Below are positions 7,741-16,627 of a stretch of DNA of 45,037 bases, piece by piece; position 1 is the first letter of the stretch, and every line of letters begins with the position of its first letter. The DNA comes from Deltaproteobacteria bacterium. GTDB lineage: Bacteria; Desulfobacterota; Syntrophia; Syntrophales; UBA5619. Under the pieces are notes generated by a model. The model was given only the letters and a program-made list of their open reading frames with translations. It was not told the origin of the DNA and did not search any database. Location of the stretch: assembly GCA_023487865.1 (NCBI GenBank), contig JAMDBG010000003.1:1-45037 (forward strand), read 5' to 3'. Both the position numbers and the translations under genes were made by a program.

Positions 7741-9311
7741 TGAGCGGTATTGCTGAAGAGATCAAAGCGAGTGTCATGGGTGCCGAGCCGGTCGAGGTCT
7801 CCTATCCGGAAAAGGGGTATCACTGTGCCCTGGAGACAAGCCCGGATAAGCTGCCGGACATCGTAAGGTTATTCGACGAAAAACGCTTTTACCTGGAATG
7901 CCTGCTCTGCACGGATTACACCGATTATCTCGAGCTGGTCTATTTGTTTAATACGCACCTGTCACCCTGCCGCGTGAAAGTCACCCTGAAAGTCGATCCG
8001 CAGCAGCCCGTTGCCCCGAGCATGTCGTCCATTTACGCCTCCGCCTACTGGTACGAACGGGAAATCCACGAATTTTACGGCGTCCTTTTTACGGGACACC
8101 CCAACATGACGTATCTGTTCCTCCACAACGACATCCATGACTACCCCCTGCGGAAGGGCAAGGTTCCTGTCCCTCCTGAAGACAAAGAGCGGCTCGACTC
8201 CTTCAAGCCCGGCGAACAGGAGGATACCTTCTTCATCAATCTCGGCCCCCAGCACCCCAGCACCCATGGAGTGTTACGCGTCGTGCTGAAGATGGACGGG
8301 GAATACATCGAGCAGGCCGAACCGGTGCTGGGCTATCTGCACCGCATGCATGAAAAAATGGCGGAGAACAGGAGCTACCAGCAATTCCTCCCCAATACGG
8401 GACGCATGGACTACCTGGGACCGATGTCCTTCAACCTCGGGTACGTGCTGGCTGTAGAAAGATTATGCGCCATTTCCGTTCCGGATCGGGCCATATTCGT
8501 GCGGATCATCGCCACGGAGTTGAACAGGATCTGCAGCCATCTTCTGTGGGTCGGCGCTTATCTGGCCGATCTGGGCGCCCTCACCCCCTTTCTGTTCGTC
8601 TTCGACGATAGGGAACAGATTCAGGATGTCCTGGAAGGGATTACCGGATCGAGGCTGACGTACTGCTACTTCCGATTTGGAGGCCTATACAACGACGTGG
8701 ATGATCAGTTCATCGCGGGAACCAAGGCCTTCGTCAAGCGGATGTGGGGCCGTTTTTCGCTTTATGAAAAACTCGTTACGGGCAACGTCATCTTCGTCAA
8801 CCGAACCAAAGGGATCGGAACCATCACCGGGGAGCAGGCCCGGAAGTACGGCGTTGCCGGTCCGGTCCTCCGCTCCGCCGGGATCGCGTGCGATTTGCGG
8901 AAGGTGGAATCCTACTCGGCATACAATGAGATGGAATTCAATATCCCCGTGGGAGAACACGGCGATGCCCTGGACACGTATAAGATACGCATTGCCGAGA
9001 TGGAAAACAGCCTTCGGATCATAGAGCAGGCGCTTGCCAAACTACCCGGCGGCCCGTTCATGGCGGAAAAGGTTCCCAAAAAACTCAAACCACCCCGCGG
9101 CGACATCTACCAGGTCGTGGAAACGCCGCGCGGCGAGCTGGGCATATATATCGTGAGCGATGAAAGCGACAGGCCCTTGCGGATGAAGTGGCGCGTTCCC
9201 TCTTTTTCCAATCTGATGATCTTTCCGGAACTGGCCAGAGGGATGCTCCTGGCCGACGCGGTTGCCATCCTGGGGAGTCTTGACCTCGTGATACCGGAAA
9301 TAGACAGGTGA
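7740..9311 (+). CDS. nuoCD: Fused NADH-quinone oxidoreductase subunits C and D
   Basis: A 523-residue fusion. Residues 1 to about 150 are NuoC (30-kDa subunit), with YWYEREIHEFYGVLFTGHP at 103-121. From NLGPQHPSTHG (167-177) onward it is NuoD (49-kDa subunit), including the quinone-site region around GYLHRMHEKMAENR. I place the start at GTG 7740, which shares a base with the nuoB stop; an open upstream extension inside nuoB lacks NuoC similarity. Together with NuoB and NuoI it forms the quinone-reducing module on the cytoplasmic face. Fused CD proteins occur in E. coli and in many other bacteria. It ends in a GTGA overlap with nuoH. Confidence 0.93.
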   Translation: MSGIAEEIKASVMGAEPVEVSYPEKGYHCALETSPDKLPDIVRLFDEKRFYLECLLCTDYTDYLELVYLFNTHLSPCRVKVTLKVDPQQPVAPSMSSIYASAYWYEREIHEFYGVLFTGHPNMTYLFLHNDIHDYPLRKGKVPVPPEDKERLDSFKPGEQEDTFFINLGPQHPSTHGVLRVVLKMDGEYIEQAEPVLGYLHRMHEKMAENRSYQQFLPNTGRMDYLGPMSFNLGYVLAVERLCAISVPDRAIFVRIIATELNRICSHLLWVGAYLADLGALTPFLFVFDDREQIQDVLEGITGSRLTYCYFRFGGLYNDVDDQFIAGTKAFVKRMWGRFSLYEKLVTGNVIFVNRTKGIGTITGEQARKYGVAGPVLRSAGIACDLRKVESYSAYNEMEFNIPVGEHGDALDTYKIRIAEMENSLRIIEQALAKLPGGPFMAEKVPKKLKPPRGDIYQVVETPRGELGIYIVSDESDRPLRMKWRVPSFSNLMIFPELARGMLLADAVAILGSLDLVIPEIDR

Positions 9312-10294
9312 TATCGTCAATGGTAAACGAACTATTGAATATGGCGAGTTCGGATGCGGGAAAGATGGTCCTTGGGCTTATCGGGGTCCTGGTGTTTGTG
9401 GTCGTCAATGCCCTCCTGCTGACCTGGGCGGAAAGGAAGGTCGCCGGGCATATGCAGAGGCGGATCGGACCCAAGGAGGTGGGGCCCTTCGGTCTCATCC
9501 AGCCCATCGCCGATGCGATCAAGCTCCTGGGAAAGGAGATCCTCACCCCTGCAAAGGTGGACAAGCCGCTTTACTATCTGGCCCCGGTACTCATCTTCGT
9601 CCCCGTACTCGTCTCCTTCATCGTGATCCCCTTTGACGCCTCTTTGCAGGTTACGGATATCAATGTAGGGATCCTGGTCATCCTCGCTTTTTCATCCATT
9701 TCCGTCCTTTCCATCCTGATGGCCGGATGGGGCTCCGAAAACAAGTACTCGCTCATCGGCGCGGTCAGAAGCGTGGCCCAGAATATCGCTTATGAAATCC
9801 CCCTGCTGTTGGCGCTTCTGCCGGTGATCATGCTGGCCAATTCCCTGTCTCTCAAAGAGATCGTGGAAAAACAGGAGGGGCTGTGGTTTGTCGTCATCCA
9901 GCCGCTGGCCTTCATCATCTATTTTATCGCCTCGGTTGCCGAGACCAACCGGACGCCATTCGACCTTCCCGAGGCGGAGAGCGAATTGGTCGCCGGTTAC
10001 CATACGGAATATTCGGGGATGAGATTTGCCTTGTTCTTCCTGGCGGAGTACACGAACATCTTCATCGTGAGCGCCATTGCGGCAACATTTTTTCTTGGGG
10101 GCTATCAGGGGCCATTGCTTCCCGGTATTGTGTGGTTTCTCCTCAAATCCTATTTCCTGGTGTTTGTGATCATGTGGCTCCGCTGGACCTATCCCCGGGT
10201 GCGTTTTGACCAGCTCCTGAATTTTGCCTGGAAGGGGCTTATCCCCCTGGCCTTCGTGAATCTTATCATTACCGGAGGACTCCTGAAGATATGA
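9308..10294 (+). CDS. nuoH: NADH-quinone oxidoreductase subunit H
   Basis: A 328-residue protein (324 if the ATG at 9320 is used) with eight predicted membrane helices. It carries the NuoH signatures ERKVAGHMQRRIGPKEVGP, with QPIADAIKLLGKE after it, and AETNRTPFDLPEAESELVAGY, with HTEYSG next. It lines the quinone chamber and links the redox arm to the proton channels. The GTG start at 9308 overlaps the nuoCD stop by four bases, suggesting translational coupling. The length and charged-residue pattern are those of an intact subunit. Confidence 0.94.
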   Translation: MISSMVNELLNMASSDAGKMVLGLIGVLVFVVVNALLLTWAERKVAGHMQRRIGPKEVGPFGLIQPIADAIKLLGKEILTPAKVDKPLYYLAPVLIFVPVLVSFIVIPFDASLQVTDINVGILVILAFSSISVLSILMAGWGSENKYSLIGAVRSVAQNIAYEIPLLLALLPVIMLANSLSLKEIVEKQEGLWFVVIQPLAFIIYFIASVAETNRTPFDLPEAESELVAGYHTEYSGMRFALFFLAEYTNIFIVSAIAATFFLGGYQGPLLPGIVWFLLKSYFLVFVIMWLRWTYPRVRFDQLLNFAWKGLIPLAFVNLIITGGLLKI

Positions 10295-10734
10295 TCTACG
10301 GATTCATCAAAGGCACTGCCTCCCTTATCGCCGGCCTCGGCGTGACGATCCGGGCCTTTTTCCAGCCGGTCGTCACCTCCCAGTATCCACGGGAGTTGCT
10401 GACGATCAGCCCGCGCTTTCGCGGGCATACCAGACTGCTCGTCGACCCGGAAAACCCGGAGAAAAACAAGTGCACCGCCTGCGGAATATGCGTAAAGAGC
10501 TGCCCGTCCGGATCCATCAAGAAAGTGGAGGGAGAAAAGAAAGAGGGAGAAAAGAAGAAGACGGCCACCGAGTATCTCCTGGATTTTACCACCTGCAGCC
10601 AGTGCGGCATCTGTGTGGAGGTCTGCCCCTTCGATGCGCTGGATTTTTCCCACGCTTACAACTCGGCAGGCTATAAGCGGGAAGATTTCCATTATGATCT
10701 GGTCAAGGAACTGATGAGGAATAGGGTGCAATGA
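10291..10734 (+). CDS. nuoI: NADH-quinone oxidoreductase subunit I, two [4Fe-4S] ferredoxin type
   Basis: A 147-residue peripheral subunit with two complete [4Fe-4S] motifs: Cys61-64-67-71 (CTACGICVKSCP) and Cys102-105-108-112 (CSQCGICVEVCP). These hold clusters N6a and N6b, which pass electrons to NuoB. The stretch between the motifs (residues 77-93) is an unusually lysine/glutamate-rich run. The N-terminal 30 residues are amphipathic and would lie on the membrane. ATGA overlaps join it to nuoH and nuoJ. In the absence of NuoEFG in this locus, NuoI is the most likely entry point for electrons from an external donor such as ferredoxin; that is inference. Confidence 0.93.
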   Translation: MIYGFIKGTASLIAGLGVTIRAFFQPVVTSQYPRELLTISPRFRGHTRLLVDPENPEKNKCTACGICVKSCPSGSIKKVEGEKKEGEKKKTATEYLLDFTTCSQCGICVEVCPFDALDFSHAYNSAGYKREDFHYDLVKELMRNRVQ

Positions 10735-11237
10735 CTCCCGGAGAATGGATTTTCATAGGGGTGATAACAGCCACGATGGCGGGAACGCTGGCGGCGGTAT
10801 TATCCGGTTCACTTATCTACGCCATGTTCGGTCTGGTCACGGCGATGTTCGGCATGGCGGGTATCTATATTTACCTGAATGCACCCTTTCTGGCCATGAT
10901 GCAGATCCTCATCTATGTGGGAGCGATTTCCATCCTGATCGCGTTTGCCATCATGCTTGCAGGCCCGATGTACCGGAGGCCCAAGGAGTGGACCACCCTG
11001 GCGAAATTTGCCGCAGCGCTGGCCGTTGCGCTTGTTTCCCTGCTGCTGCTGTTAAAAGTGGTCATCGGAGCCACCCACAACGCAAGCGAGGCCAAACCCC
11101 TCGTCGTGACCACTCAGGAACTGGGAAGGATATTTCTGGACAGGCTTACCCTGCCGTTCGAGCTTGTTTCTCTGCTCATCGTCGTCAGCATCATCGGTGC
11201 GATCATGCTGGCACTCTTCTCAAAGGGGGAGAAATGA
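10731..11237 (+). CDS. nuoJ: NADH-quinone oxidoreductase subunit J
   Basis: A 168-residue membrane protein with about five helices. The segment GLVTAMFGMAGIYIYLNAPFL, followed by AMMQILIYVGAISILIAFAIML, is the conserved NuoJ core, containing the pi-bulge helix that gates coupling in complex I structures. It overlaps nuoI and nuoK by ATGA. Length is normal for the family. Confidence 0.92.
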   Translation: MTPGEWIFIGVITATMAGTLAAVLSGSLIYAMFGLVTAMFGMAGIYIYLNAPFLAMMQILIYVGAISILIAFAIMLAGPMYRRPKEWTTLAKFAAALAVALVSLLLLLKVVIGATHNASEAKPLVVTTQELGRIFLDRLTLPFELVSLLIVVSIIGAIMLALFSKGEK

Positions 11238-11560
11238 CAGGAAATCTTTTGTATAACAACCTGCAGCTCTACCTCTTTATCGCCCTTTTTCTTTTAGGAT
11301 GCGGGCTTCTGGGTGTCATATACCGGCGCACGCTGATCGGGATGCTCATTTCCATGGAGCTGATCATGAACGGGGCCGGATTGAACCTTGTGGCGTTAAA
11401 CAGCTTTTCCGCTCAAGGAAACGCATACGGGATTGCCTTCACCCTGTTCATCATGGGGATCGCCGCAGCGGAGGCGGCCATCGCCCTGGGAATCATCATT
11501 GCCGTATTCAGGCGGTTCGGCCATATTGAAGGCGGGGAAATAAAGGAGATGAAAGGCTGA
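11234..11560 (+). CDS. nuoK: NADH-quinone oxidoreductase subunit K
   Basis: A 108-residue, three-helix membrane subunit. It contains both membrane glutamates of the proton path: one in SMELIMNGAGLNLVALNSF and one in AAAEAAIALGIIIAVFRR. The start is the ATG at 11234, overlapping the nuoJ stop by four bases; the same frame is open far upstream inside nuoJ, but that part is not NuoK-like. The C-terminal tail (HIEGGEIKEMKG) is hydrophilic. It is related to MrpC of multisubunit antiporters. Confidence 0.93.
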   Translation: MTGNLLYNNLQLYLFIALFLLGCGLLGVIYRRTLIGMLISMELIMNGAGLNLVALNSFSAQGNAYGIAFTLFIMGIAAAEAAIALGIIIAVFRRFGHIEGGEIKEMKG

Positions 11561-11563
11561 CCT

Positions 11564-13033
11564 ATGGTGATCGAATCTGCACAGCCTCTTTTACCGATCG
11601 CGATCGTTCTTTGCGTTTCGGTCTTGATTCTCCTCTCCAGGAAAAAGCCGAACGTCCGGGAATTCTGGTCCATCGCCGGCGCCGTTCTGACCTTTGCCGC
11701 CGTGGTCATGATGGTTCCCCCCGTCTGGCGGGGCGACCGGCTCGTTTACACGCTTTCCACCATCGCTCCGGGGATCTCCCTCAACTTCAGAGTAGATGCC
11801 CTTTCACTCGTCTTCGGGATCGTCTCCTCATTTTTGTGGATCTTCGCCTCCGTTTACAATATCGGCTACATGCGGACGCTGAAGGAGCATGCGCAGACGC
11901 GCTACTATGTTTGCTTTGCCGTTTCCATTTTAGGAGCCCAGGGTGTCTCCTATTCAGGCGGCCTTTTTTCCCTTTACCTTTTTTATGAAATCATCACCCT
12001 CTTCACCTACCCGCTGGTCGCCCATCATCAGGATGAAGAGGGCTATGCCGGCGGGAAAAAGTACCTTGTCTATCTGATGGGAACATCGAAAGGTCTGCTG
12101 CTGCCCGCGGTCATCCTGACCTATGTCATGACCGGGACGCTTGACTTTTCCGATACGATCACCTCCGGCGTTTTCCCCGGCGGGGCGGACAATGTCTGGA
12201 TCACCGTGACCTACGTGCTTTTCATCTTCGGCTTTGCGAAGGCCGCCATCATGCCGTTCCATAACTGGCTCCCCTCGGCCATGGTCGCACCCACGCCGGT
12301 CAGCGCCCTGCTGCATGCCGTCGCCGTCGTGAAGGCGGGCGTTTTCTGCATAGCGCGGGTCATGCTTTCCACCTTCGGTACGGCGCTTCTGCAGGATTCC
12401 GGTCTCGGCTTGCTGACGGCCTATTTCGTATCCTTCACGATCCTTGCCGCCTCCATCATCGCCCTGACCAAGGACGATCTGAAGGCCAGGCTCGCCTATT
12501 CGACGGTCAGTCAGCTTTCCTATGTCATTTTAGGAGTCGCCCTCCTGGATAAGAGCGGGGTACTGGGCGGCATCATCCATATCTTAAACCACGGATTCAG
12601 CAAGATCACCCTGTTCTTCTGCGCCGGGGCCATTTTCGTGGCGAGCCGACGAAAAAAAATCAGCGACATGGCGGGCATCGGCTACGCCATGCCCTTCACG
12701 ATGGGGGCCTTTGCCATCGCATCGCTCAGTATGATCGGCGTTCCGCCCGTGGCGGGCTTCGTGACCAAGTGGTATCTCTTGAACGGTGCACTGGAGATCG
12801 GCAACCTGCCCATCATGATCATTCTGATGGCCAGCACGATCCTGAATGCCGGGTACTTTGTCCCCATCACGTTCAGGGCCTTCTTCACAGGGGACAAAAA
12901 GACATGGAAACAGGAAGGTATCGGGGAGGCGCCGCTCACCATGGTCATCCCTCTCGTCATTGCGGCCCTCATCTCAGTAGGATTGGGCCTCTATCCCAAT
13001 GCCTTTAGCTACCTGATAGGGAGGCTGTTCTGA
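11564..13033 (+). CDS. Antiporter-like membrane subunit (NuoL/M/N and MrpD family), extra copy
   Basis: A 489-residue protein with about 14 predicted helices, of the proton-translocating antiporter family shared by NuoL, NuoM, NuoN, MrpA and MrpD. The channel glutamate lies in LYLFYEIITLFTYPLVAHH, and the broken-helix region contains KAAIMPFHNWLPSAMVAPTP, then VSALLHAVAVVKAG with its buried histidine and lysine. It is neither the NuoM nor the NuoN of this locus, both of which follow later. It therefore appears to be an additional pump module, closest in style to MrpD-like proteins of anaerobes. It starts three bases after nuoK and shares one base with the next gene. Confidence 0.85.
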   Translation: MVIESAQPLLPIAIVLCVSVLILLSRKKPNVREFWSIAGAVLTFAAVVMMVPPVWRGDRLVYTLSTIAPGISLNFRVDALSLVFGIVSSFLWIFASVYNIGYMRTLKEHAQTRYYVCFAVSILGAQGVSYSGGLFSLYLFYEIITLFTYPLVAHHQDEEGYAGGKKYLVYLMGTSKGLLLPAVILTYVMTGTLDFSDTITSGVFPGGADNVWITVTYVLFIFGFAKAAIMPFHNWLPSAMVAPTPVSALLHAVAVVKAGVFCIARVMLSTFGTALLQDSGLGLLTAYFVSFTILAASIIALTKDDLKARLAYSTVSQLSYVILGVALLDKSGVLGGIIHILNHGFSKITLFFCAGAIFVASRRKKISDMAGIGYAMPFTMGAFAIASLSMIGVPPVAGFVTKWYLLNGALEIGNLPIMIILMASTILNAGYFVPITFRAFFTGDKKTWKQEGIGEAPLTMVIPLVIAALISVGLGLYPNAFSYLIGRLF

Positions 13034-13281
13034 TGAAACTGGCGGATATGATCGGAACGCTCAGGGACAATCTCAAAATCCTGAAGATGGCGATGATCGT
13101 CTATCTGGCGGTCCTGGTCGTCATTGATTTTTTCCTCTCAAGGGAACACGCCCATTACCTGATTGATAAAATTTACGCCTACTGGGCCGTATTCGGAACG
13201 GTCGGCTGCTTCCTCCTGATTAAATTCAGCAAGGGGGTCGCGCATCTGTTTCTTGCCAAGGATGAAGATTACTATGATTGA
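13033..13281 (+). CDS. Small membrane protein in the nuo cluster, unknown function
   Basis: An 82-residue protein with two hydrophobic segments (about residues 17-35 and 48-66), a short charged N-terminus and an acidic C-terminus ending KDEDYYD. I do not recognise a named family. The start codon uses the last base of the upstream antiporter gene stop, and the gene sits between two antiporter-like genes, so it is very likely translated with them and a subunit or assembly factor of the same membrane complex. It is not NuoK, NuoJ or NuoA, all of which are present elsewhere. Function is inferred from position only. Confidence 0.7.
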   Translation: MKLADMIGTLRDNLKILKMAMIVYLAVLVVIDFFLSREHAHYLIDKIYAYWAVFGTVGCFLLIKFSKGVAHLFLAKDEDYYD

Positions 13282-13311
13282 CGGATTTAATGACTCTTTA
13301 ACGAGGGGACT

Positions 13312-15066
13312 ATGAATAGCTGGCTGCATCCGGCGCTTTTCTTTTTCGCGGGGAGTCTCCTGCTGCCTTTCTTTCAGGGAAAGGCCAGAAAGGCGATCCT
13401 CCTTCTTATCCCCATCCTCGCCATTATCGCCGTTGCCCTGGCGGAGCAGGGGATCTACGGCCAGTACCGCTTCTTGAACGTCAACGGTGTCTTTGGAAGG
13501 GTCGACAAACTGAGCCTGATATTCGCCTGGGTATTCACCATCATGGCGTTTCTCGGCGCTCTCTATGCCCTCCATGTCAAGGAAAGCGGACACCACATCG
13601 CCGGATTCCTGTATGTGGGAAGTTCGCTGGGAGCTATTTTTGCGGGTGACTACTTCACGTTGTTCATCTTCTGGGAGATCATGGCCTTTTCCTCCGTCTT
13701 CCTTGTCTGGTATCAGAGGACGAGAAAGTCCCTAGACGCGGGATTCCGCTACCTCCTCGTTCATGTCTTTGGCGGACTCCTCTTTTTTACGGGGATGATG
13801 CTCTACTACGGCAAGACGGGGAGTTTTGCCTTCAACAGCATCGCTCCGGCCGGCGCGGGGATCGCCGAATATCTGATCCTCTGCGGTTTTGCCCTGAATG
13901 CCGCCGTACTGCCCCTGCACGCCTGGCTTCCCGACGCCTATCCGGAGGCGACCGTCGAAGGCGCCGTATTCCTTTGCGCCTTTACAACGAAAACGGCGGT
14001 ATATGTGTTGGCGCGCGGATTTTCCGGCTTTGAAGTTCTGGCCATCATGGGAACGGCCATGACCGTCTTCGGTGTCTGTTATGCCGTCATCGAAAATGAT
14101 ATCCGGCGGGTGCTGGCCTATCACATCATCAGCCAGGTCGGGTACATGGTGGCGGGGATCGGCATCGGAACGCATCTGGCCGTGAACGGGGCGGCGGCCC
14201 ATGCCTTCGCCCACATTCTCTACAAGGCCCTCCTGTTCATGGGGGCCGGCGCCGTATTGTACATGACGGGAACGGCAAAATTGACCCGCCTGGGGGGGCT
14301 TTACAAAACCATGCCGCTGACGATGATCTTCTATATCGTCGGGGCTGTGTCCATTGCGGGATTTCCCCTTTTCAGCGGCTTCGTGAGCAAATCCATGATC
14401 GTGTCCGCGGCCCACCAGGAAGGGAGACTCTGGCTGATGAACTTCCTCAATCTGGCGGGGATAGGAACCTTCCTGTCCGTTGGACTCAAGGTGACCTATT
14501 TTGCCTTCTTCGGGAAGGGGGAGCCCGTCCAGGCCAAGGAACCGCCGGCGAACATGCTCTGGGCCATGGGCATCACATCGCTTCTTTGCTTCATCATCGG
14601 CGTTTATCCCGACGTCCTGTACGTCCTGCTTCCCTTCGCCACGGAATACCGGCCTTACAACCTGCCGCACCTCTCCGAGGCGCTGCAGCTCCTCTCCTTT
14701 ACCGGCCTGGTATTTTTCCTTCTTTTATCCAAGCTGGGACCGGAAGAAAAGATCAATCTCGATGTGGACTACTTTTACCGGAAGGGAACGGCCCTTTTCC
14801 TTAAGTTTGATGAAAAGGTGATCGGCGTCGGCGACACCCTCTGGGGGGAGCTTTACAGAACGCTCGGGCTCAGCGCGCTTTTCAAAAGCGCAGAGGCGTC
14901 ATACGGCTTTGACCGGAAGGTGATCGACGGAATCGTCGACGGTTCGGCAACCTCCACCGTAGGCCTGGGATCCGTGGTGAGGAAATTGCAGACGGGCCGG
15001 ATACAGACATACATCGGTCTGTCGCTGATGATTTTTTTCCTGGTGGTGTTGTTTGCGGTGATATAG
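13312..15066 (+). CDS. NuoL/MrpD-like antiporter subunit
   Basis: A 584-residue, about 15-helix protein of the NuoL/MrpA/MrpD family. The channel glutamate is in LFIFWEIMAFSSVFLVWYQ. The broken-helix region is VLPLHAWLPDAYPEATVEG, followed by a conserved lysine in FTTKTAVYVLAR. Its C-terminal 120 residues are a long, less hydrophobic stretch ending in one last helix after GRIQTYIG, which resembles the lateral-helix extension of NuoL. It probably takes the distal NuoL position in this complex, although the sequence also resembles Mrp subunit D proteins. A gap of 30 bases separates it from the small membrane protein gene. Confidence 0.85.
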   Translation: MNSWLHPALFFFAGSLLLPFFQGKARKAILLLIPILAIIAVALAEQGIYGQYRFLNVNGVFGRVDKLSLIFAWVFTIMAFLGALYALHVKESGHHIAGFLYVGSSLGAIFAGDYFTLFIFWEIMAFSSVFLVWYQRTRKSLDAGFRYLLVHVFGGLLFFTGMMLYYGKTGSFAFNSIAPAGAGIAEYLILCGFALNAAVLPLHAWLPDAYPEATVEGAVFLCAFTTKTAVYVLARGFSGFEVLAIMGTAMTVFGVCYAVIENDIRRVLAYHIISQVGYMVAGIGIGTHLAVNGAAAHAFAHILYKALLFMGAGAVLYMTGTAKLTRLGGLYKTMPLTMIFYIVGAVSIAGFPLFSGFVSKSMIVSAAHQEGRLWLMNFLNLAGIGTFLSVGLKVTYFAFFGKGEPVQAKEPPANMLWAMGITSLLCFIIGVYPDVLYVLLPFATEYRPYNLPHLSEALQLLSFTGLVFFLLLSKLGPEEKINLDVDYFYRKGTALFLKFDEKVIGVGDTLWGELYRTLGLSALFKSAEASYGFDRKVIDGIVDGSATSTVGLGSVVRKLQTGRIQTYIGLSLMIFFLVVLFAVI

Positions 15067-15130
15067 ACAATCCGGAGAGGAAGACCATCCGGTCTTTCCG
15101 GTGTCTTCTGATGACGAAGGAATAAGAAGC

Positions 15131-16615
15131 ATGGAAAAGTACCTCATAATGAACCCCCTCGATTTTCCCATCCTGTCGACGATTATCTTCCTTCCTCTGG
15201 TGGGGGTTGCACTGATCCTTCTCATGAGAAAGGAATTGGCAATCAAGGTCACGGCCCTGATCGCCAGTATCGCCACCCTGGTCCTTTCCGTGGTGCTTTG
15301 CGCCTATTTCGACCCGCGGACTCCCCGGTTCCAGTTCGGGGAATCTCTCTCCTGGATACAGATGTACAACATCAACTATACTCTGGGGGTCGACGGCATC
15401 ACGATCCTCCTGATTGTATTGACCGCCCTCGTTACCCCGGCTTGCGTCCTGTGTTCCTGGACCTCGATTTCACAACGGATCAAGGAGTTCATGATCTGCA
15501 TACTCCTCATGGAAACCTCCATGATCGGGGTTTTCTGCTCCCTGGATTTCATCCTTTTCTACGTCTTCTGGGAAGCGATGCTGATACCGATGTACCTTCT
15601 CATCGCCGTCTGGGGCGGACCGCAGCGGGATTACGCATCCATCAAGTTCTTTATCTACACCCTGTTCGGGAGTGTTTTTCTCCTGGTCGCAATCATTGCC
15701 CTGTACCTTGTCAACGGGACCTTCAGCATTCCCGAAGCCATGTATAAAAATTACCCCTTCCAGTTCCAGGCTTGGGTTTTCCTGGCCTTTGCCATCGCCT
15801 TTGCCATCAAGGTGCCCATGTTTCCGTTCCATACATGGCTGCCGGCGGCACATACGGAAGCACCTACCGCGGGCAGCGTCCTTCTGGCCAGCATTCTCCT
15901 GAAGATGGGCACTTACGGTTTTATGCGGTTCTGCCTTCCCATCACCCCGGTGGCGAGTTTTGCTTTTGCCCCTTATATCGTTGCCCTTTCCGTCATCGCC
16001 ATTATCTACGGAGGGTTTGTCTGTCTGAGCCAGACCGATATGAAGAAACTGATCGCCTATTCCAGTGTGGCGCATATGGGATTTGTCACTTTGGGGATAT
16101 TCACCTTTACAAAGATCGGATTCGAAGGGGCGATGTTGCAGATGATCAACCACGGAATCACCACCGGAGCGCTTTTTCTCTCCGTAGGGATTGTTTACGA
16201 GCGGACCCATAGCCGCGATATATACGATAACGCGGGTCTGGGAAAAATAACGCCCGTCTATGTCGGATTCTTTGGTCTGTTCGCCATCTCTTCCTTCGGA
16301 TTCCCCGGCACCAATAACTTTGTGGGTGAGCTCTACGTCCTCGTGAGCGCGTTTGCCTGGAGCAAGGCGGTGGGATTCCTGGCTGTGGTCGGCGCCGTCC
16401 TGGCGGCCGCCTATATGCTTCGATTGCTTAAACTGATCGTCTGGGGCAGAGAGGATAAAAGAACAATCCGGGACATGAACCTCCGGGAGGTGATCTATCT
16501 GCTGCCGCTGGGCGTCTTTGTGATCTGGATCGGCCTTTTCCCCCGGCCCTTTGTCCGGATGATGGAGATGACACTCAGTCATCTGCTCTGGCGATTGCAG
16601 GGTTTTTCCCACTAA
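15131..16615 (+). CDS. nuoM: NADH-quinone oxidoreductase subunit M
   Basis: A 494-residue, 14-helix proton-pumping subunit. NuoM-specific features include LFYVFWEAMLIPMYLLIAVWGG (channel glutamate) and VPMFPFHTWLPAAHTEAPT with the following SVLLASILLKMGTYGFMRF. The C-terminal part has SFGFPGTNNFVGELYVL, again NuoM-like. I prefer the ATG at 15131, which has GAAGGA nine bases upstream; a GTG ten codons earlier has no ribosome site. The membrane-arm position is next to NuoN. Confidence 0.93.
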   Translation: MEKYLIMNPLDFPILSTIIFLPLVGVALILLMRKELAIKVTALIASIATLVLSVVLCAYFDPRTPRFQFGESLSWIQMYNINYTLGVDGITILLIVLTALVTPACVLCSWTSISQRIKEFMICILLMETSMIGVFCSLDFILFYVFWEAMLIPMYLLIAVWGGPQRDYASIKFFIYTLFGSVFLLVAIIALYLVNGTFSIPEAMYKNYPFQFQAWVFLAFAIAFAIKVPMFPFHTWLPAAHTEAPTAGSVLLASILLKMGTYGFMRFCLPITPVASFAFAPYIVALSVIAIIYGGFVCLSQTDMKKLIAYSSVAHMGFVTLGIFTFTKIGFEGAMLQMINHGITTGALFLSVGIVYERTHSRDIYDNAGLGKITPVYVGFFGLFAISSFGFPGTNNFVGELYVLVSAFAWSKAVGFLAVVGAVLAAAYMLRLLKLIVWGREDKRTIRDMNLREVIYLLPLGVFVIWIGLFPRPFVRMMEMTLSHLLWRLQGFSH

Positions 16616-16627
16616 AGAGGTTGGCTT

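Noticed and set aside
15470..16612. Long minus-strand frame opposite nuoM
   Set aside because: It mirrors codon bias of nuoM, is rich in His, Asp and Gln with no domain, and lies fully antisense to a clear gene.
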